DNA of 64,000 nucleotides from Eleusine coracana subsp. coracana (lineage: Eukaryota > Streptophyta > Magnoliopsida > Poales > Poaceae), in contig CM064424.1 in assembly GCA_032690845.1 (NCBI GenBank), positions 36,593,511 through 36,657,510 of the forward strand, read 5' to 3'. This document shows, piece after piece, positions 47,173 through 59,228 of the stretch. The notes beneath the pieces were generated by a model, which had not been told where the DNA came from, ran no database searches, and saw only the letters and a list, made by a program, of their open reading frames with translations. Every line of letters starts with the position of its first letter. The stretch's first letter is position 1. Both the position numbers and the translations under genes were made by a program.

Positions 47173-50100
47173 TAATTACTCAGCAAGACTTACCCGTCGA
47201 ACACCTAGACATGCACAGGCTCTAATTGGTGGCTTGTTTGAAAGGACTCGCACTAAGCAACCTATTAGTTCTATCAAGTTTTATTTGCCTATTTAATGGG
47301 GTGAACTGAAATGTAACTTTAGTGGCAACAATAAGATAATAGAACAATACATAAAGTAAGTACAATAGAAGAGTAGCAATAATCACAATCAACAATAAAC
47401 ATCATAATCAATTTTCAAGTATCAAGTGCAACTATGTGATTAGCGCAGTGACCAAGCGGTACTCATTACTGCGAGGGCCAGCAATTGCAATAGATTTACA
47501 CCAGCTGAGAAAACCCGGGATGCATGACACATACGCACCAATTAAGGTCGTACATGGCAACCTTTCGCAAGAAAAGCACCTACACCTCAGCCCGGGTGTG
47601 GTGACATCGAGTGGGCACGCCGTTCTGCCAATAGTACTTCGTGGTCTGAACCGCCCACTCCAGCAGCAGGAGAGTCAATGACCAACGCACCTTAACCGTC
47701 CTCAATGCAAGTGACCTTTGATGGTACATCGGTTTACTAGTGCCCATAAGCTAGCATGCATTCGGTACTGTTCAATACTTGATCAAGAGGCCGACCACAG
47801 ACGGGTCCTAGGTTCAACAAGGCAGGGCTACCGCAGCCAACACCCATGTGTTGCTGCAACCTACACATGCATTATCCCTGCCCGGTCATAATATAAAATA
47901 AACATCTTTTAATAATTCCCATTCCAGTGGTCAAGTTCATTCCTTAGTATTAATAATACCTTCTTAACGAGACTATCCATTACTAAGCATAGCGTGATAG
48001 TACCGATCCTACCAAGTTCTAAGACAATAGCATAGGTCATTTGGATATCATGCAAGGTGGGTTTCAATCAACTCCTATGACCTAATGCAACAACAAGTAT
48101 AGACACTAGTATTATAGTAAACTAGCAAGATTTGTAAGAAGGCGAATGCAAACCGGGGCTTGCCTGGATTAACACTAGTGTTAGCAACTTCTACTTTCTA
48201 CTCTTGAGGGTCAATGTCCTTCTGAAAGTCCTCTTCTTGCTCCTGGTTGTCATTGCCTATATGATAGAATGGTATTTAACGGCATTAGCAAAATACCGTT
48301 GAATGCAATGACATGATGCATGCAAGCACATCATGTTTTAATGTTGATTAAAAATTATTTTATGTTCTCGAAGCCATATGCTTCAGAGAAGGTGGGTTGT
48401 AATTAAGATTTTAGGTATATATATTCTTTATGCAATTAAACAAGATAAATAAGTGACATGGGCAATTAATTAATTAGCAAAACAAATTTATGTTTCTGGA
48501 CATATGTGATTTACTGTGTACAAAGGACCACATTAGTGATTTTTGTGCCACATGGCAAGGGTAGATTATTTACAGAATAATTACTAGGATTAATCTAAGC
48601 AAAATAAATTCCCGAGCATAATATAATTCATATTTTGCCAAACCAAAATTTGGGGTGGTCGATGTTCATGTGTTTACTTCGCATGCCAAAAATCAGAATT
48701 TAATTCCATTCCTAGAATTTCTGGTGAACTAAATGGTGTTTGGACAATTAAATGAATCAATAAAATTATATGAATAGAGACATCGATTTGACATTTTACT
48801 AAATTGGAGTACGTCAGTGTGAATCTAACAAAATTTGTTTGAGCAAAAATGGGTTTGAATTCGATTTACTATGAGTTTTCAAAGTTGAAAGCATTTTCTG
48901 GCCTTTTCCTGGTGTTTCTAGTTTTATGGGCTGCCACGTAGGCGCCAGCTCAGTGCCATGCAAGCGACACATCAGCACCACATGGGCGACAACGAAGCTG
49001 CTAGCAGGCTTGCGCATCGGCCGGGAGCTTGCTGTGCGGCTCTACGCGGGGCGAAAGCTCGCCGCGGGGGTAGAGGATAGGCGCGCGAATCAAGGCAGAG
49101 GGGTTGGTGGGGTTTACGAGGTCAGAGGCTCACCGGGGAAGGGTCGGCGACGAGGAGCGGCGAAAGACGACCTTCGACGATGTCGCGTGTTGGATAGAGG
49201 GCACCAAATGAAACACCGTCTGTTCCTAAAGCTTCATGGGGACAAGGCGATTACCAGCAGCAAGATGGTTGGCGTCGAGGAGCAGCGGAGCATAGAGCTC
49301 GCTGTGGAGGTGATGACGATCGGTCGAGAACAGGGCAACGGCAGGGAAAATTTGAGAATGTCGGCTACCTTGCGCAAGAATTCCAAGGAAAAACTGGTTA
49401 GGCGCGCTCTGCAAAGAGTTGTGCACGAAGACGAGGAGAAAAGAGGAGGTGAGGCTCACCAACGGCCGGGAATTTGGGCTACCGTCGATGGAGTTTACCG
49501 GAGATTGATTTCCTGTGCCCGATTATCGATGGGAATGAGGCCTTAGCAAGGTGTGGGAGGGAGAAGGGAATGAGTATGCATTGGGTTGTGGTATCGGTGA
49601 GGTTCGATGGCGATGGGTGAGCAGGGTAGCAAGGTCACGCTCAGGGCAGCAATGGCAAAGAATGGGGAGGGAGAAAAGGACCCGGCAGGATGTCTTAACA
49701 GCTGAGAGGGAATCCGAGGAGGGGTGGCTCGGGGTCATGCTAGGTCAGGGCATCGAATTGTGTGGAAGAGGCGACGGGAGCGGCAGGGTGCACGGGTTGG
49801 GCGAGCAAGCAGGCAGCAGCCATGTTGGCGAGCAGAGCGGCCAAAATTGAAGATGGGGTGGCGTCCGTAGCTAGGGAAACGGGGAGAGAGAGAGAGCAGA
49901 GGGGACAGGGCGAATGTTGACGCCCTGTAGCAACATGGAGTCCCGAGGGGGGGGAGGCAGGCGCGCTGGCGTGCGGCAGAGAGGCAGGCGTCGGCAGGGT
50001 GCTCTGCGCCAGTGAGGAGGAAGAAGAAGGAGATCTCCCTCTGCGCCCCCCCCCAAAGTTTCAGATCTTCACAACTAGGTCCCTGGCTTAGTTTAATTCA

Positions 50101-50250
50101 GTTTAAAATAGCTAGAAAATTTCAAAAATGGTAAAAATTGGTGTGCTGGCTATTTAAATAGTGGAGAACATCTGGTGAAGTTTATTTGTGTTTTTCATAA
50201 AAATATTTTTAGAAATTAATAATTTCCTTAAATTGATGCTTAAACTTTAA
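47173..50250 (-). repeat. Element C 5' LTR, continuation after element B
   Basis: The first five bases TAATT repeat those at 27292-27296. The following ACTCAGCAAGACTTACCCG continues the sequence seen in C's 3' LTR at about 19500. It matches the C LTR until about 50250, some 450 bp short of the terminus, where it is joined to element G's LTR in opposite orientation. Confidence 0.82.
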
Positions 50251-53200
50251 TTTTGAGCCCAATTTATTTTGAGCCTTGTAGCTATTTGTTTTGGATTTAT
50301 TTGGAGCTAGGGAGCTAGATGTAAGAAATCAAATAACAGAAGGGGCGCAGTGCAAAATCTCTTTCTTCTTCCCTCCATTGGCGCAGACCCTCTCCCCTCG
50401 ACGCTTCTCCCTGGCGCGCACGCCACCGACTCCACCTTGGGGCTCCACACGTGACAGTGCCGCCTACACCTCCTCTGCACCACTGTCCTGTCCCTATGCC
50501 CTTTCCGCCACACGCAGCACCAACCACTATCATTACCCCTTTTCTTCTCCAGCACACCATGGCCGCCTGCCAGAGCTTCAATGCTGCCACACCTGCCGCT
50601 CCCGTCGCCTCATCTGCAGAAATTGATGTGCTGACCTAGCGCGACCCCAAGCCACCCCACCCCGGATTCCCTCTCGATCGTTAAGACACCCTCCCTGGTC
50701 TCTTTTTCCTCTCCCCTGTTCTTCGCCATTACTGCTCCGAGCTCGACCTCACTGTCCTGCTCACCCACCGCCATCGAGTCTCACCCGACACATCAAACCA
50801 ACGCGTGCACATTCCCTCCTGCCTTCCACGCCTTGCTAGGCCTCATTCCCATCGTCAATCGAATTGAATTTGCTTGGGCACAGGAAATCCATCTCCGGTG
50901 AACTCCATCGATGGTAACTCAAAATCCCGGCCCTTGGTGAGCCTCACTTACTCTTTTTCTCTTCTCCTTCGTGCACAACTCTTTGCGAGCGCGCCTAACC
51001 GGTTTCCCCCTTAGATCCTTGTGCAAGGACGACGACATCATAATTTTCCCTTGACCATCGCCTCTGCTTCGTCGAACTCGAACCGCCTCGCCGACGAGCC
51101 TCCTCTTCTGGCCCTCCCAGACGCACGCCAACTCGACGCCGACCATCACTGAGATCCTGTGAAGCTTTAGGATCAAATCGCGAGCGCTTTCCTGCTTCCT
51201 AGCTAAAACACGACGTCGCCGAACTTCCTCTTCCGCCGCCTCTTGTCATCGACCACCTCCCGGTGAGCTACTGTCCTCGCGACTCCCTCCAGCCGTTCTG
51301 CCTCGTCACATGGACACCCCCGCATCGAGCTCCTGTCACTTGTAGCCGCCGGTAGTGAGCCCTCCGGTGAGCCTAGCCATTGCTCCGGCGGGCTGACTGG
51401 CGCTGACTAGCAGCTGATTTGGCGTCTACATGGCTCTGACGTGGCCCTGACATGGCTGCTGACATGGCACCTACGTGGCTCCAACATGGTTGTGCTGTTA
51501 GTTGATAAATCTAGGAAAATACTAGAAAATAGCTAGAACTTCTAAAAAATATAGTAAATTGAATATAAGTCCAATGAGGCCCAAATAAATTTTGGTAGAT
51601 TTATCATGAAGTGCTTTATTTTAGTAAAATCATAACCTAATGTTTTTGTACATGTATTTTTGTTAATGCATTTAATTGCGAAAAGACCGGATAAATCACT
51701 AGAAATTCTAGTAACCAAATTAAATCTTGATTTTTGGCATGCTTAGGAAACACATGATTATCTAACACCACAAATTTTGGTTTGGTATAATATGCAATAT
51801 TTCTTGCTCTAGAATTTATTTAGTGTGTTTTCATTGATTAATGCTAGTAAATAATTTATAACTAATTTACCCATGAAACTTGGTGAAAATATTCATCGTA
51901 TACGCCTCTTTCGACAGTAAATTACCCATGTCCAGAAACATATATTTACTATACTAATTAATTTAATTACTTGTATTATCATTTTCACTCTATTTAAATA
52001 CGTAAATAATATCTACACATAATTCCTTAATATCAAACTTCACTTCTCTGAAGCATATGGCTTCGAGAACATAATAATAATATTGATGACATTAAAACAC
52101 TAATGTGCTTGCATGCATCATATCGTTGCATTAAACGGTGTTCCGACAGTACCGTTAACACATTTTCCATCATATAGGTAACAACAACCAGGAGCCTGAC
52201 GAGAATTTTCAGAAGGATATTGACTCTCAGGAGCAAGAGATTGTAGTTGCTAACAGTAACGTTGATCCAGGCAAGTCTCGGTTCGCATTCGCCTTTTTAT
52301 AAAGTTTGCTAGTTTATAATATTACTAGTGTCTATGATTATTGTTGCATTAGGTCATAGGAGTTGATTGGAAACTCACCTTGCATGATACCCCAAATGAC
52401 CCATGCTACTGCTAGTATAACCCTAGATGTATCGGTACTGTATTGCTATGCTTAGTAATTAATAGTCTCGCTTGATATTGTTATTGGGGAATGAACTTGA
52501 TAACTAAATCTGAACTTAAAGAAAGAAGTTTACTTTTGATGTTATGACCGGGCAGGGATTATGCATGTATAGGTTTACGGCAACACATGGGTGTTGACTA
52601 TGGTAGCAATGCCATGTCGAACCTAGGACCCGTCCGTGGTCGGCCCCTTGATCAAGTTTTGAACAGTACTGAATGCATGCTAGTTTATGGGTACTAGTAA
52701 ACCGATGTAGCATTAAAGGTCACTTGCATTCAGGACAGTTAAGGTGCATTGGTCGTTGACCCTTCTACTACTGGAGTGGACGGTTCATACCACGAAGTAC
52801 TGTTGGCAGAACGGCATGCCCACTCGATGTCACCACACCCGGTCTGAGGTGTGAGTGCTTTTCTTGCGAAAGGTTGCCATATACGACCTTAATTGGTGCG
52901 TATTTTTGTCGTGTATCTCGAGTTTTCCCAGCTGGTCCTTTCAAACAAGCCACCTATTAGAGCCATTGCATGTCTAGATGTTCGACAGGTAAGTCTTGTT
53001 GAGTAATTAGTACTCAGGATTTGTGCCATTGTTGTTTTTCAGGTAATGAAGAAATAGAATTTCCTGTAGATGTGATGCCTTGGGACATGCAAGTCCCAGA
53101 GGGTTGGACTGCCCACTGGGAGTCCGACTTGCCGCCGCAGTGATGTTGTGTGCTGCTAGAGTGATGGTTCTTCGGGCATGAATCATTACTATGTTGTATC

Positions 53201-53392
53201 GTTGAGCTTGTAGTTTATCATCATTGTTTGCTTCCGCTGCTTTCAAAACATTCAAGAACTTGTATTATTCTGCTGCACTCAGATCACCTTAATGATGTAA
53301 TATTCAACTTAAATGTGGACAAATGTAGTATTATCAAGTGTTTACGTTATCAGCACCTTCGGGACCTCGATCCTCTGGGAAGGGGCATCACA
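50251..53392 (+). repeat. Element G 5' LTR, left end missing
   Basis: It resembles the element B LTR from about 27735 onward, including the GC-rich block (50330-51490), and ends GGAAGGGGCATCACA. The left boundary is a junction zone at about 50250-50310. Confidence 0.78.
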
Positions 53393-53394
53393 GC

Positions 53395-53407
53395 TGGTAT
53401 CAGAGCC
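53395..53407 (+). other. Primer-binding site of element G
   Basis: TGGTATCAGAGCC, a perfect initiator-Met-type site, two bases after the LTR end CATCACA. Confidence 0.9.
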
Positions 53408-54702
53408 ATGGTCCATGATAATACAACAAATAAATCATATTTTCAAAAACTAACCTGGATACGTTAGTATTGCCCATATAGATATTAGGGTGGTGACAAA
53501 GCTAACCTGGGTTATGTTTGTTTACATTTCATGCATCTACAGCTTCTTCAAACAAGGTTCGTGCGTGCTTAATCGACACGCGTGATACCGGTGTCTGTGC
53601 TCGCAGACGGATATGAGACACTGTTGGCTCGTGACTTATCATGGGGCGATCCTTTTCCATGGATCATTACTAGTAGAATTATGTTTGTTGTTGTAGTTTA
53701 TTTTGAATTTGATGTAGTGTTTCTACAATGGATCTTCTGGAGGTACACTAACACCATTAGTATGACACTTAGAATAACTTACGTGTTGAGTGCGGGTCAT
53801 CACCAAATATTCGTGCCGCTAAGTATCGGCAAAATATGTGTTGTGTTGTGAGGAACGATAGGTTAATGAAATGAAAATTTTGCATCATGCATCCCTATAT
53901 AAAACTAAAACTTTGTTCTCATCTTGCTCACCAACCTCTAGATACAAAATTTCTAAACTTGTTGAGCATAAAATTTCAAAATCCAAGTCCAATTGTCAAA
54001 TTATTAAGAATTTGTCCTGTTTTTAGCTGTCAACTTCAAAAAAATCAGTTATTAAATTACTCAACCAAATAAGGCATACAAATACTTTTTAGAAAGGTCT
54101 CAACATCCTCTTTTATCTAGTGTTTAAGTTAATTATTGATCATAACAATAACAACCTCAGAAACAGAGAGCAAGTATAATCTGCCAACATACTATTTTCA
54201 GCATAACCCTGAACTTAAAAATTTCATAACTGGAGTTGTACTTGGAATTTTTAATTGTTTAAACCCAATATGGAAAGCCTTTGAAGTATATTTTCATCTC
54301 CAATAGGATTCATAATTTTATTGGTTTCCCTCTATCCAGTAGGGACAAAACACTAAGGCCTTGTCATCCGGAAACAGAATCAGCCAACCTGAACTTGTAA
54401 AATTCATATGTCCAGTTCTACATGAAATTTTTGAGAGTGTAAATACAATCTGGAAAGCTATGAAAGTCTAATGTTGGTTCCAAGCACCAGTTTTGAAGAC
54501 TTTGTTTTCTGGTCAAAATACTCACTTTCCTGACTGCTGTACAGTCAAGACATAATTTGTTCTAAAACCCGTTGACGTATTATTGCCCCTTGAGGCTGGA
54601 AAATGTTAACTGAAACTTTATCTCTGTATTTCATAGCACTTTATGTGAAATGCATCTTTACTATAAGGACGGTTTGACTCAATCAAAATACTTTTCTTGT
54701 AG
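53408..54702 (+). other. Element G leader with candidate intron
   Basis: Non-coding. The donor-like CTGGAG/GTACACTAAC has its intron side starting at 53743. The acceptor CTTTTCTTGTAG ends at 54702, directly before the orf0-like ATG. The enclosed 960 nt is AT-rich. The region is homologous to element C's leader read on the other strand. Confidence 0.5.
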
Positions 54703-55112
54703 ATGGCTGAAAACAACGACCAACCACCACCGGGTTGGGAGATCACCGATGGTCTGGAGTTCACCGGAATGACTCACCTGTTTTGGAGAGTTCTCTATGG
54801 CTTTGGTTATGATACCCCTCCCACTTATGTTGGCAAGGAATTTGAGGAGAATGGAGCCCCCTCTTGTGTCATCCATCTGGCAGTTCCCACCAACTACTCG
54901 GTTACTCCAGCATGGGAATCTTGGACCATTAGCGTCTCTAGGACAGATTTACCTTCCACTTGGGGTGTTGCTGCTTTCAAGGCACTCAATCGATTTGTGA
55001 AGATCACAAGCATGATGTTGCTGGAACACCCGTTGCATTATTGCCCATCAATGATGTGAATGATTATGAATGGAATCGGCATGTGGACTTCATCTTTGAC
55101 CCAAACCATCAC
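54703..55112 (+). pseudogene. Small leader ORF (orf0-like), frameshifted and cut by element H
   Basis: The ATG at 54703 (MAENNDQPPPGWEITDGLEF) follows TTTTCTTGTAG. The conserved segment WRVLYGFGYDTPPTYVGKE matches element C's ORF. The frame stops at 55057-55059, but a better continuation lies in another frame from about 55005 (PVALLPINDVNDYEWNRHVD), so a small indel has split it. H interrupts it at about 55113. Predicted soluble, no signal peptide or membrane segment seen. Function unknown. Confidence 0.6.
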
Positions 55113-55931
55113 CACCAGAAAACCGAGTAATTTTCCTGATAGGACCCCAAAGACACATTTTTCCGGATTTAACTTCATATTGTATTTCCGAAGGTTGCCC
55201 AATGTTTTGTCTAGGTCAGATATCAAGTCGGTGGAAAGCCGAGTCTTGACTACCACGTCATCTACGTAAGCCTCAACATTCCTTCCTATTCTGTTGTCCA
55301 AACATCGCTGCATAGTCCGCTGGTAGGTGGCACCGACGTTTTTCAGGACAAAGCGCATTGTTGTGTAACAAAAGGCTCCGAACGGTGTGATGAACGAGGT
55401 TTTAAGCTGGTCGGATTGATTTAAGGGAATCTAATGGTACCCTGAATAGGCATCTAAGAAGCACAACAAAGCGCATCTAGCCGTTAAAACAAGCACTTGA
55501 TCAACTCGTGGGAGGGTGAATGGATCTTTCGGGCAGGCTTGGTTAAGGCCGGTGTAATCCACATACATCCGCCACTCCTTATTCTTCTTCTGCACCAGAA
55601 CTGGGTTGGCCAACCAGTCGGGATGGAAAACTTCTTTAATAAAACCGGCTGCCAGCAGTCGGCCGATTTTTTTCCTAATCGCATCCTTTCGGTCTTGCAA
55701 GAATCATCTAAGCCGTTGCCTTACCGGCCTGGCATTTTCGTGGATGTGAAGTTTGTGCTCAGCCTTTTCTCTTGGAACACCTGGCATGTCAGAAGGTTTC
55801 CATGCAAGTATATCTTTATTATTTCTAAGAAAAAGGATGAGCGTGCTTTCCTCTTTGTCACCTAAATTGACCCCGATATTGGTGGTCTTGGATACATCAC
55901 TATCATCTAGGCTAATCTTCTTGGACTCCAT
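55113..55931 (-). pseudogene. pol: Element H reverse transcriptase, N-terminal half
   Basis: Read from 55931 to the left: linker DMPGVPREKAEHKLHIHENA, then AAGFIKEVFHPDWLANPVLV, MYVDYTGLNQACPKDPF and DAYSGYH followed by a stop in place of the usual Gln. Next come GATYQRTMQRCLDNRIGRNV and the catalytic YVDD in AYVDDVVVKT. The sequence ends after NPEKCVFGVLSGKLLGFL, where G sequence begins. Two acidic catalytic positions are kept, but stops and truncation make it dead. Confidence 0.8.
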
Positions 55932-55940
55932 GGCATACGC

Positions 55941-56765
55941 CTATACCGTAGTCTTCAGCGCCTTCCTGGGAGCAGGGTCAAGCATGGCCTCCTCAGCCGT
56001 TGCGATCACTTCCTTCAACTCGGCCAGCTCTGATGCCGCTACTATCTTCTCGGTCAACTCACAACTGCCATTGTCGCAGTCATATGATGTCCGCACATTC
56101 GAGTGGAGTGAGATGAGTCCGTTTGGTCCTAGCAGCTTCATCATAATATAAGGATAATGAGGTACCGCCATGAATTTAGCGATGGCTGGCCGCCCTATAA
56201 TGGTGTGATAAGTAGAGTCGAGGTTGGCGACCCTAAAGGTGATGCGCTCTGTCCTGTAGTTCTCTCGAGTGCCGAAAGTCACAGGCAGAGTGATTTGTCC
56301 CAAAGGGACTGTTTGCATGCCCGTGATCACACGATGAAATGGCGATCGACTTGGCTTGAGGTCGGTCAAGGGTATGCCAAGCTCCTTGAAGGTTTTCACA
56401 AAGAGGATGTCCAAACTGCTACCGCCATCTACCAGTACCCGATTTAGCCGAACTTGGTTGACAGTCGGCGTTAGTACTAAGGGATATTTCCCGATCCTGG
56501 GGGATGTGATCCGTATGGTCAAAACGATCAAAAGTAATTGGGACCTCTGACTATTGTAGATATCGAGGTACCGCTGGTGAGACCGAGTGAACCTCTCTGT
56601 AGAGGATCTTCTGATGGCGCTTCGAGTCTGCCGTAGACCAGCCACAGATGTAACTAACCTCGCGTTTGGGGTCTTGGAAGTCCTCCTTATCCTTATCTTG
56701 GTTATCCTTATCCGAGTCCTTCCTGCCACCCTTGGGACCCAGGGACGTTCTTTGCAGACCTTCAA
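55941..56765 (-). pseudogene. pro: Element H protease region
   Basis: A long open frame of 274 codons. The retropepsin-type active site appears as VLVDGGSSLDILF, with D-G-G where most families have D-T/S-G; DGGS is usual in the RIRE2/Tat group as I recall it. A later IIGRP motif follows at the correct spacing. The C-terminal part is a linker to reverse transcriptase. Upstream frame changes separate it from gag. Confidence 0.7.
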
Positions 56766-56785
56766 GGCATGATGAGCGAAGTTTT

Positions 56786-58146
56786 TCAGCTTGAAGCACC
56801 GTCATGTAGCAGGCAAGGGCCATCGAGCATCTTGTCGAAGTCATCCTGAGTGACTGGTTTCCTCCTAGTCGGGAGCTTGGTGTTGGCCACCGTTCGGTCT
56901 TGCTTGCGCTTCCTGTCTTCGTCCTTGCTGTAATCAGACGGACCCCACTGGTTCCTTGGGGTCGCCTCCTTGTATGCGCGAACTCGGAATAGAGCCAATT
57001 TGCCAGCGGCATATTTGTGGGCCATAGTGAACAGTTCTTTGGCTGACAGTCCACTGGTAGCATCCAACCTCCCAATCTTCTTTATCCAATCATTGTCATG
57101 GAATCCTCCTTGGAAAGCAGAGACAACTTGAGCATCCGAGATGTTAGGGATGGTATTTTTTACTTGGTAGAAGCGTTGGATATACTCTCGAAGTGGCTCC
57201 CGATCCCGCTGCTTGATCCGGCCGAGTTCCCAGAGATTCCTTGGTCTGTCGAAGGTGGCTTGAAAGTTGGCAACGAACTACCGACAGAGATCTGCCCAGG
57301 AGCTGATAGAGTTGTCGGGCAGATTAGTGAGCCAGGTTCTTGCAACTGGGGCTAGGAAAACAGGCAAGTAGTTGGCCATGACAAAACTGTCAAAGCCGAG
57401 AGCTTGTATGGCTGTCGAATAGATGTGAAGCCAGTCGCACGGATCCATCTTGCCGTCATACTTCTCGATGCCGACTGGCTTGAAGCCGACCAACCAGCTG
57501 ATGGTTCAAAGCTCCCGAGTGAAGGCTCGGATGCTAGCCTCCTTGTCATAATCGTCGATGACCGGGGTCCGGTCTCATTCATGGCCAGCTTCTCGGCGAG
57601 ATCTATCATCGTGGCGGCCCTCATCATGTTGATCCCGGTAATGATCGTCTCTATGTGGCTACCACCTGTTGTCACATTCATAGTCAACATAACCGCGCCG
57701 ACGCCATTCATCTTCGTACTCTCGGCGGGCTGCGTCGTCACGCTCCTGGTATCTATTGTCCAGTCGGACCTGCACATCACGTGGTCGTATGCCATTGCAC
57801 AGGACGGCGCTCGGATGCCGATCATGGTACTCTGCAATGGGCCTGCGCCTGGGGATAGTAGGCAGGGTTGCCTCCCAGTTGGAGCACTGTCGGTCTCTCC
57901 TATCCTCCCTGGGTACCAAACTGGCGGCCCCAGAAACTGATTTACTCGGCGTTGATGTGTCGCATGCATCTCCAGTACAGCCACGGCCCTGATGTGCGCT
58001 TTTAATTGGTTGACCTGAGGTGTCAACACTGGGGAGACTTGGAGCAAGGGATCTATTGTTTGCAGGAGGGTCGCCGCGGCCATAATGTTGTGCTGTGGGG
58101 TTTTAAAGACATCTTCACCATCAAGTTTTAAGGTGAGGTCACCCAT
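56786..58146 (-). pseudogene. gag: Element H Gag, frameshifted
   Basis: Gag-like pieces in at least two frames: YDGKMDPCDWLHIYSTAIQA and FLAPVARTWLTNLPDNSI (57493-57278), then GFHDNDWIKKIGRLDATSGL and AHKYAAGKLALFRVRAYKEA (57067 on). These are the capsid region of RIRE2/Tat Gag. The frame breaks near 57280 and again near 56800. No intact zinc knuckle was found. Confidence 0.7.
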
Positions 58147-58176
58147 GTCTAGGTTTCTTATGATGCGGGATCTCTG

Positions 58177-58566
58177 CTAGGCATCTGGTCTGCAGACTGG
58201 ATGAGTGGTTGCATCTGGATCACCGTCTTCAAGGTCTGTTTCATGTCCGTCTATGCGCGACGCAGTACCGCCCGCGGCAGCATCCGCCGATGTTTTGCCG
58301 TCGGCTTGCCCCTGGGCAGTAGGTGCCACCATGAATACCTCATGGAAGTGCGAGGAACAACTCTCTGAATCACTCGGCCCTTTAATCAAGTCCAGGTGTG
58401 ACTCGCTTTCAAGGCCGATTGTTGCAACGAATCTTGATTCGTCGAAAAATTTGGGATCTTCATCCGACTGATCCATGTGATGAGCCGGGAGATCAACTGT
58501 AGTGTAATCCGAGTCAACCAAGGTTGTCAATCGGGGTGTTGTGGGCAACGTTGAGTTGCTGCCCAA
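58177..58566 (-). pseudogene. Element H 5' ORF region, unknown
   Basis: An open frame of ~129 codons between the primer site and gag. It is acidic and Ser/Asp-rich (HHMDQSDEDPKFFDESRF). It may be the N-terminal extension of Gag or a separate ORF. No ATG is clearly right for its start. Confidence 0.4.
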
Positions 58567-58800
58567 GAGGGTTTCCGCCTAGAAAGTTGTTGCCGCGTTG
58601 TCAAGGCCAAGCGAGAATCAGCTGGCCGGATTGCTCAGATCGGCCGTGGCAGCGACCGAGCGGGCCATGCGTTCTTGCTTGACAAGGTTCCCGTGCTGAT
58701 CGGCGACGAGGCTGATGGCGCCAAAGCAGATTTGTATCCCGGGCGAAACATGATGTCGATGAAAGCCATCGATTTCGACGAAGCTACACTCAACACGGCC

Positions 58801-58817
58801 CCTACCTGGCGCGCCAA
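58801..58817 (-). other. Primer-binding site of element H
   Basis: The minus strand reads TTGGCGCGCCAGGTAGG adjacent to the LTR. Sites of this type are usual in RIRE2-like elements as I recall; the tRNA is not assigned here. Confidence 0.6.
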
Positions 58818-58818
58818 C

Positions 58819-59228
58819 TATCGAGAGATATTCTCGATAGTAGATCTAGGTATGCGTATGAGAATGAAAGATCGATGGACACGGTACATAAGGTTTATAC
58901 AGGTTCGGGCCTCCCTAAGGATATTAACCCTACGTCCTGTTTAGTGCTTCTGTATTGCTAGGGTTCACACTAGAATTAGGGTTCCAATGCGAGTCTATCT
59001 CTTGCCGAAGGCCCTCTGTCCTCCTTATATATCCGAAGGGAAGGGATTTACATGGTAATATTATAGTCGGTTACAACAGATTCTATCTATCCAACATATC
59101 TACTAACCTAACTTGTTGCTTACTCAAACAAGTAAATATCTTCTAGGCAGAATACACCATACCCGAGCCCCTGGCCCACTTGTCCAGTTATCCGAGTGGT
59201 TAAGTATCCCCGGTATATATGTCCCACA
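58819..59228 (-). repeat. Element H 5' LTR
   Basis: 410 bp. On the minus strand it starts TGTGGGACATATATACCGGG. Its other end carries a near-palindrome: plus strand TATCGAGA, five bases, TCTCGATA. The expected terminal CA reads TA, a likely transition. Confidence 0.65.
59025..59032 (-). promoter_or_regulatory. TATA-box candidate in the element H LTR
   Basis: The minus strand reads GGATATATAAGGAGG, in the element's sense direction and upstream of the primer site. Confidence 0.5.

Larger units (their letters stand above)
55113..59228 (-). mobile_element. Element H: RIRE2/Tat-like Ty3/gypsy element, 3'-truncated
   Basis: Minus-strand element inside G. It has a 5' LTR 58819-59228, primer site 58801-58817, a 5' ORF, gag, protease and the first half of reverse transcriptase. 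It ends inside reverse transcriptase at about 55113, so RNase H, integrase and 3' LTR are missing. Sequence style (PKDPFTLPRVDQV, YVDDVVVKT, DMPGVPREKAEH) is that of the RIRE2/Tat group. Because the left end is truncated, no target duplication can be tested. Confidence 0.8.

Noticed and set aside
55497..55865. Plus-strand ORFs overlapping element H pol (also 56157-56447, 57404-57940)
   Set aside because: They are antisense to clear protease, reverse transcriptase and Gag sequence.
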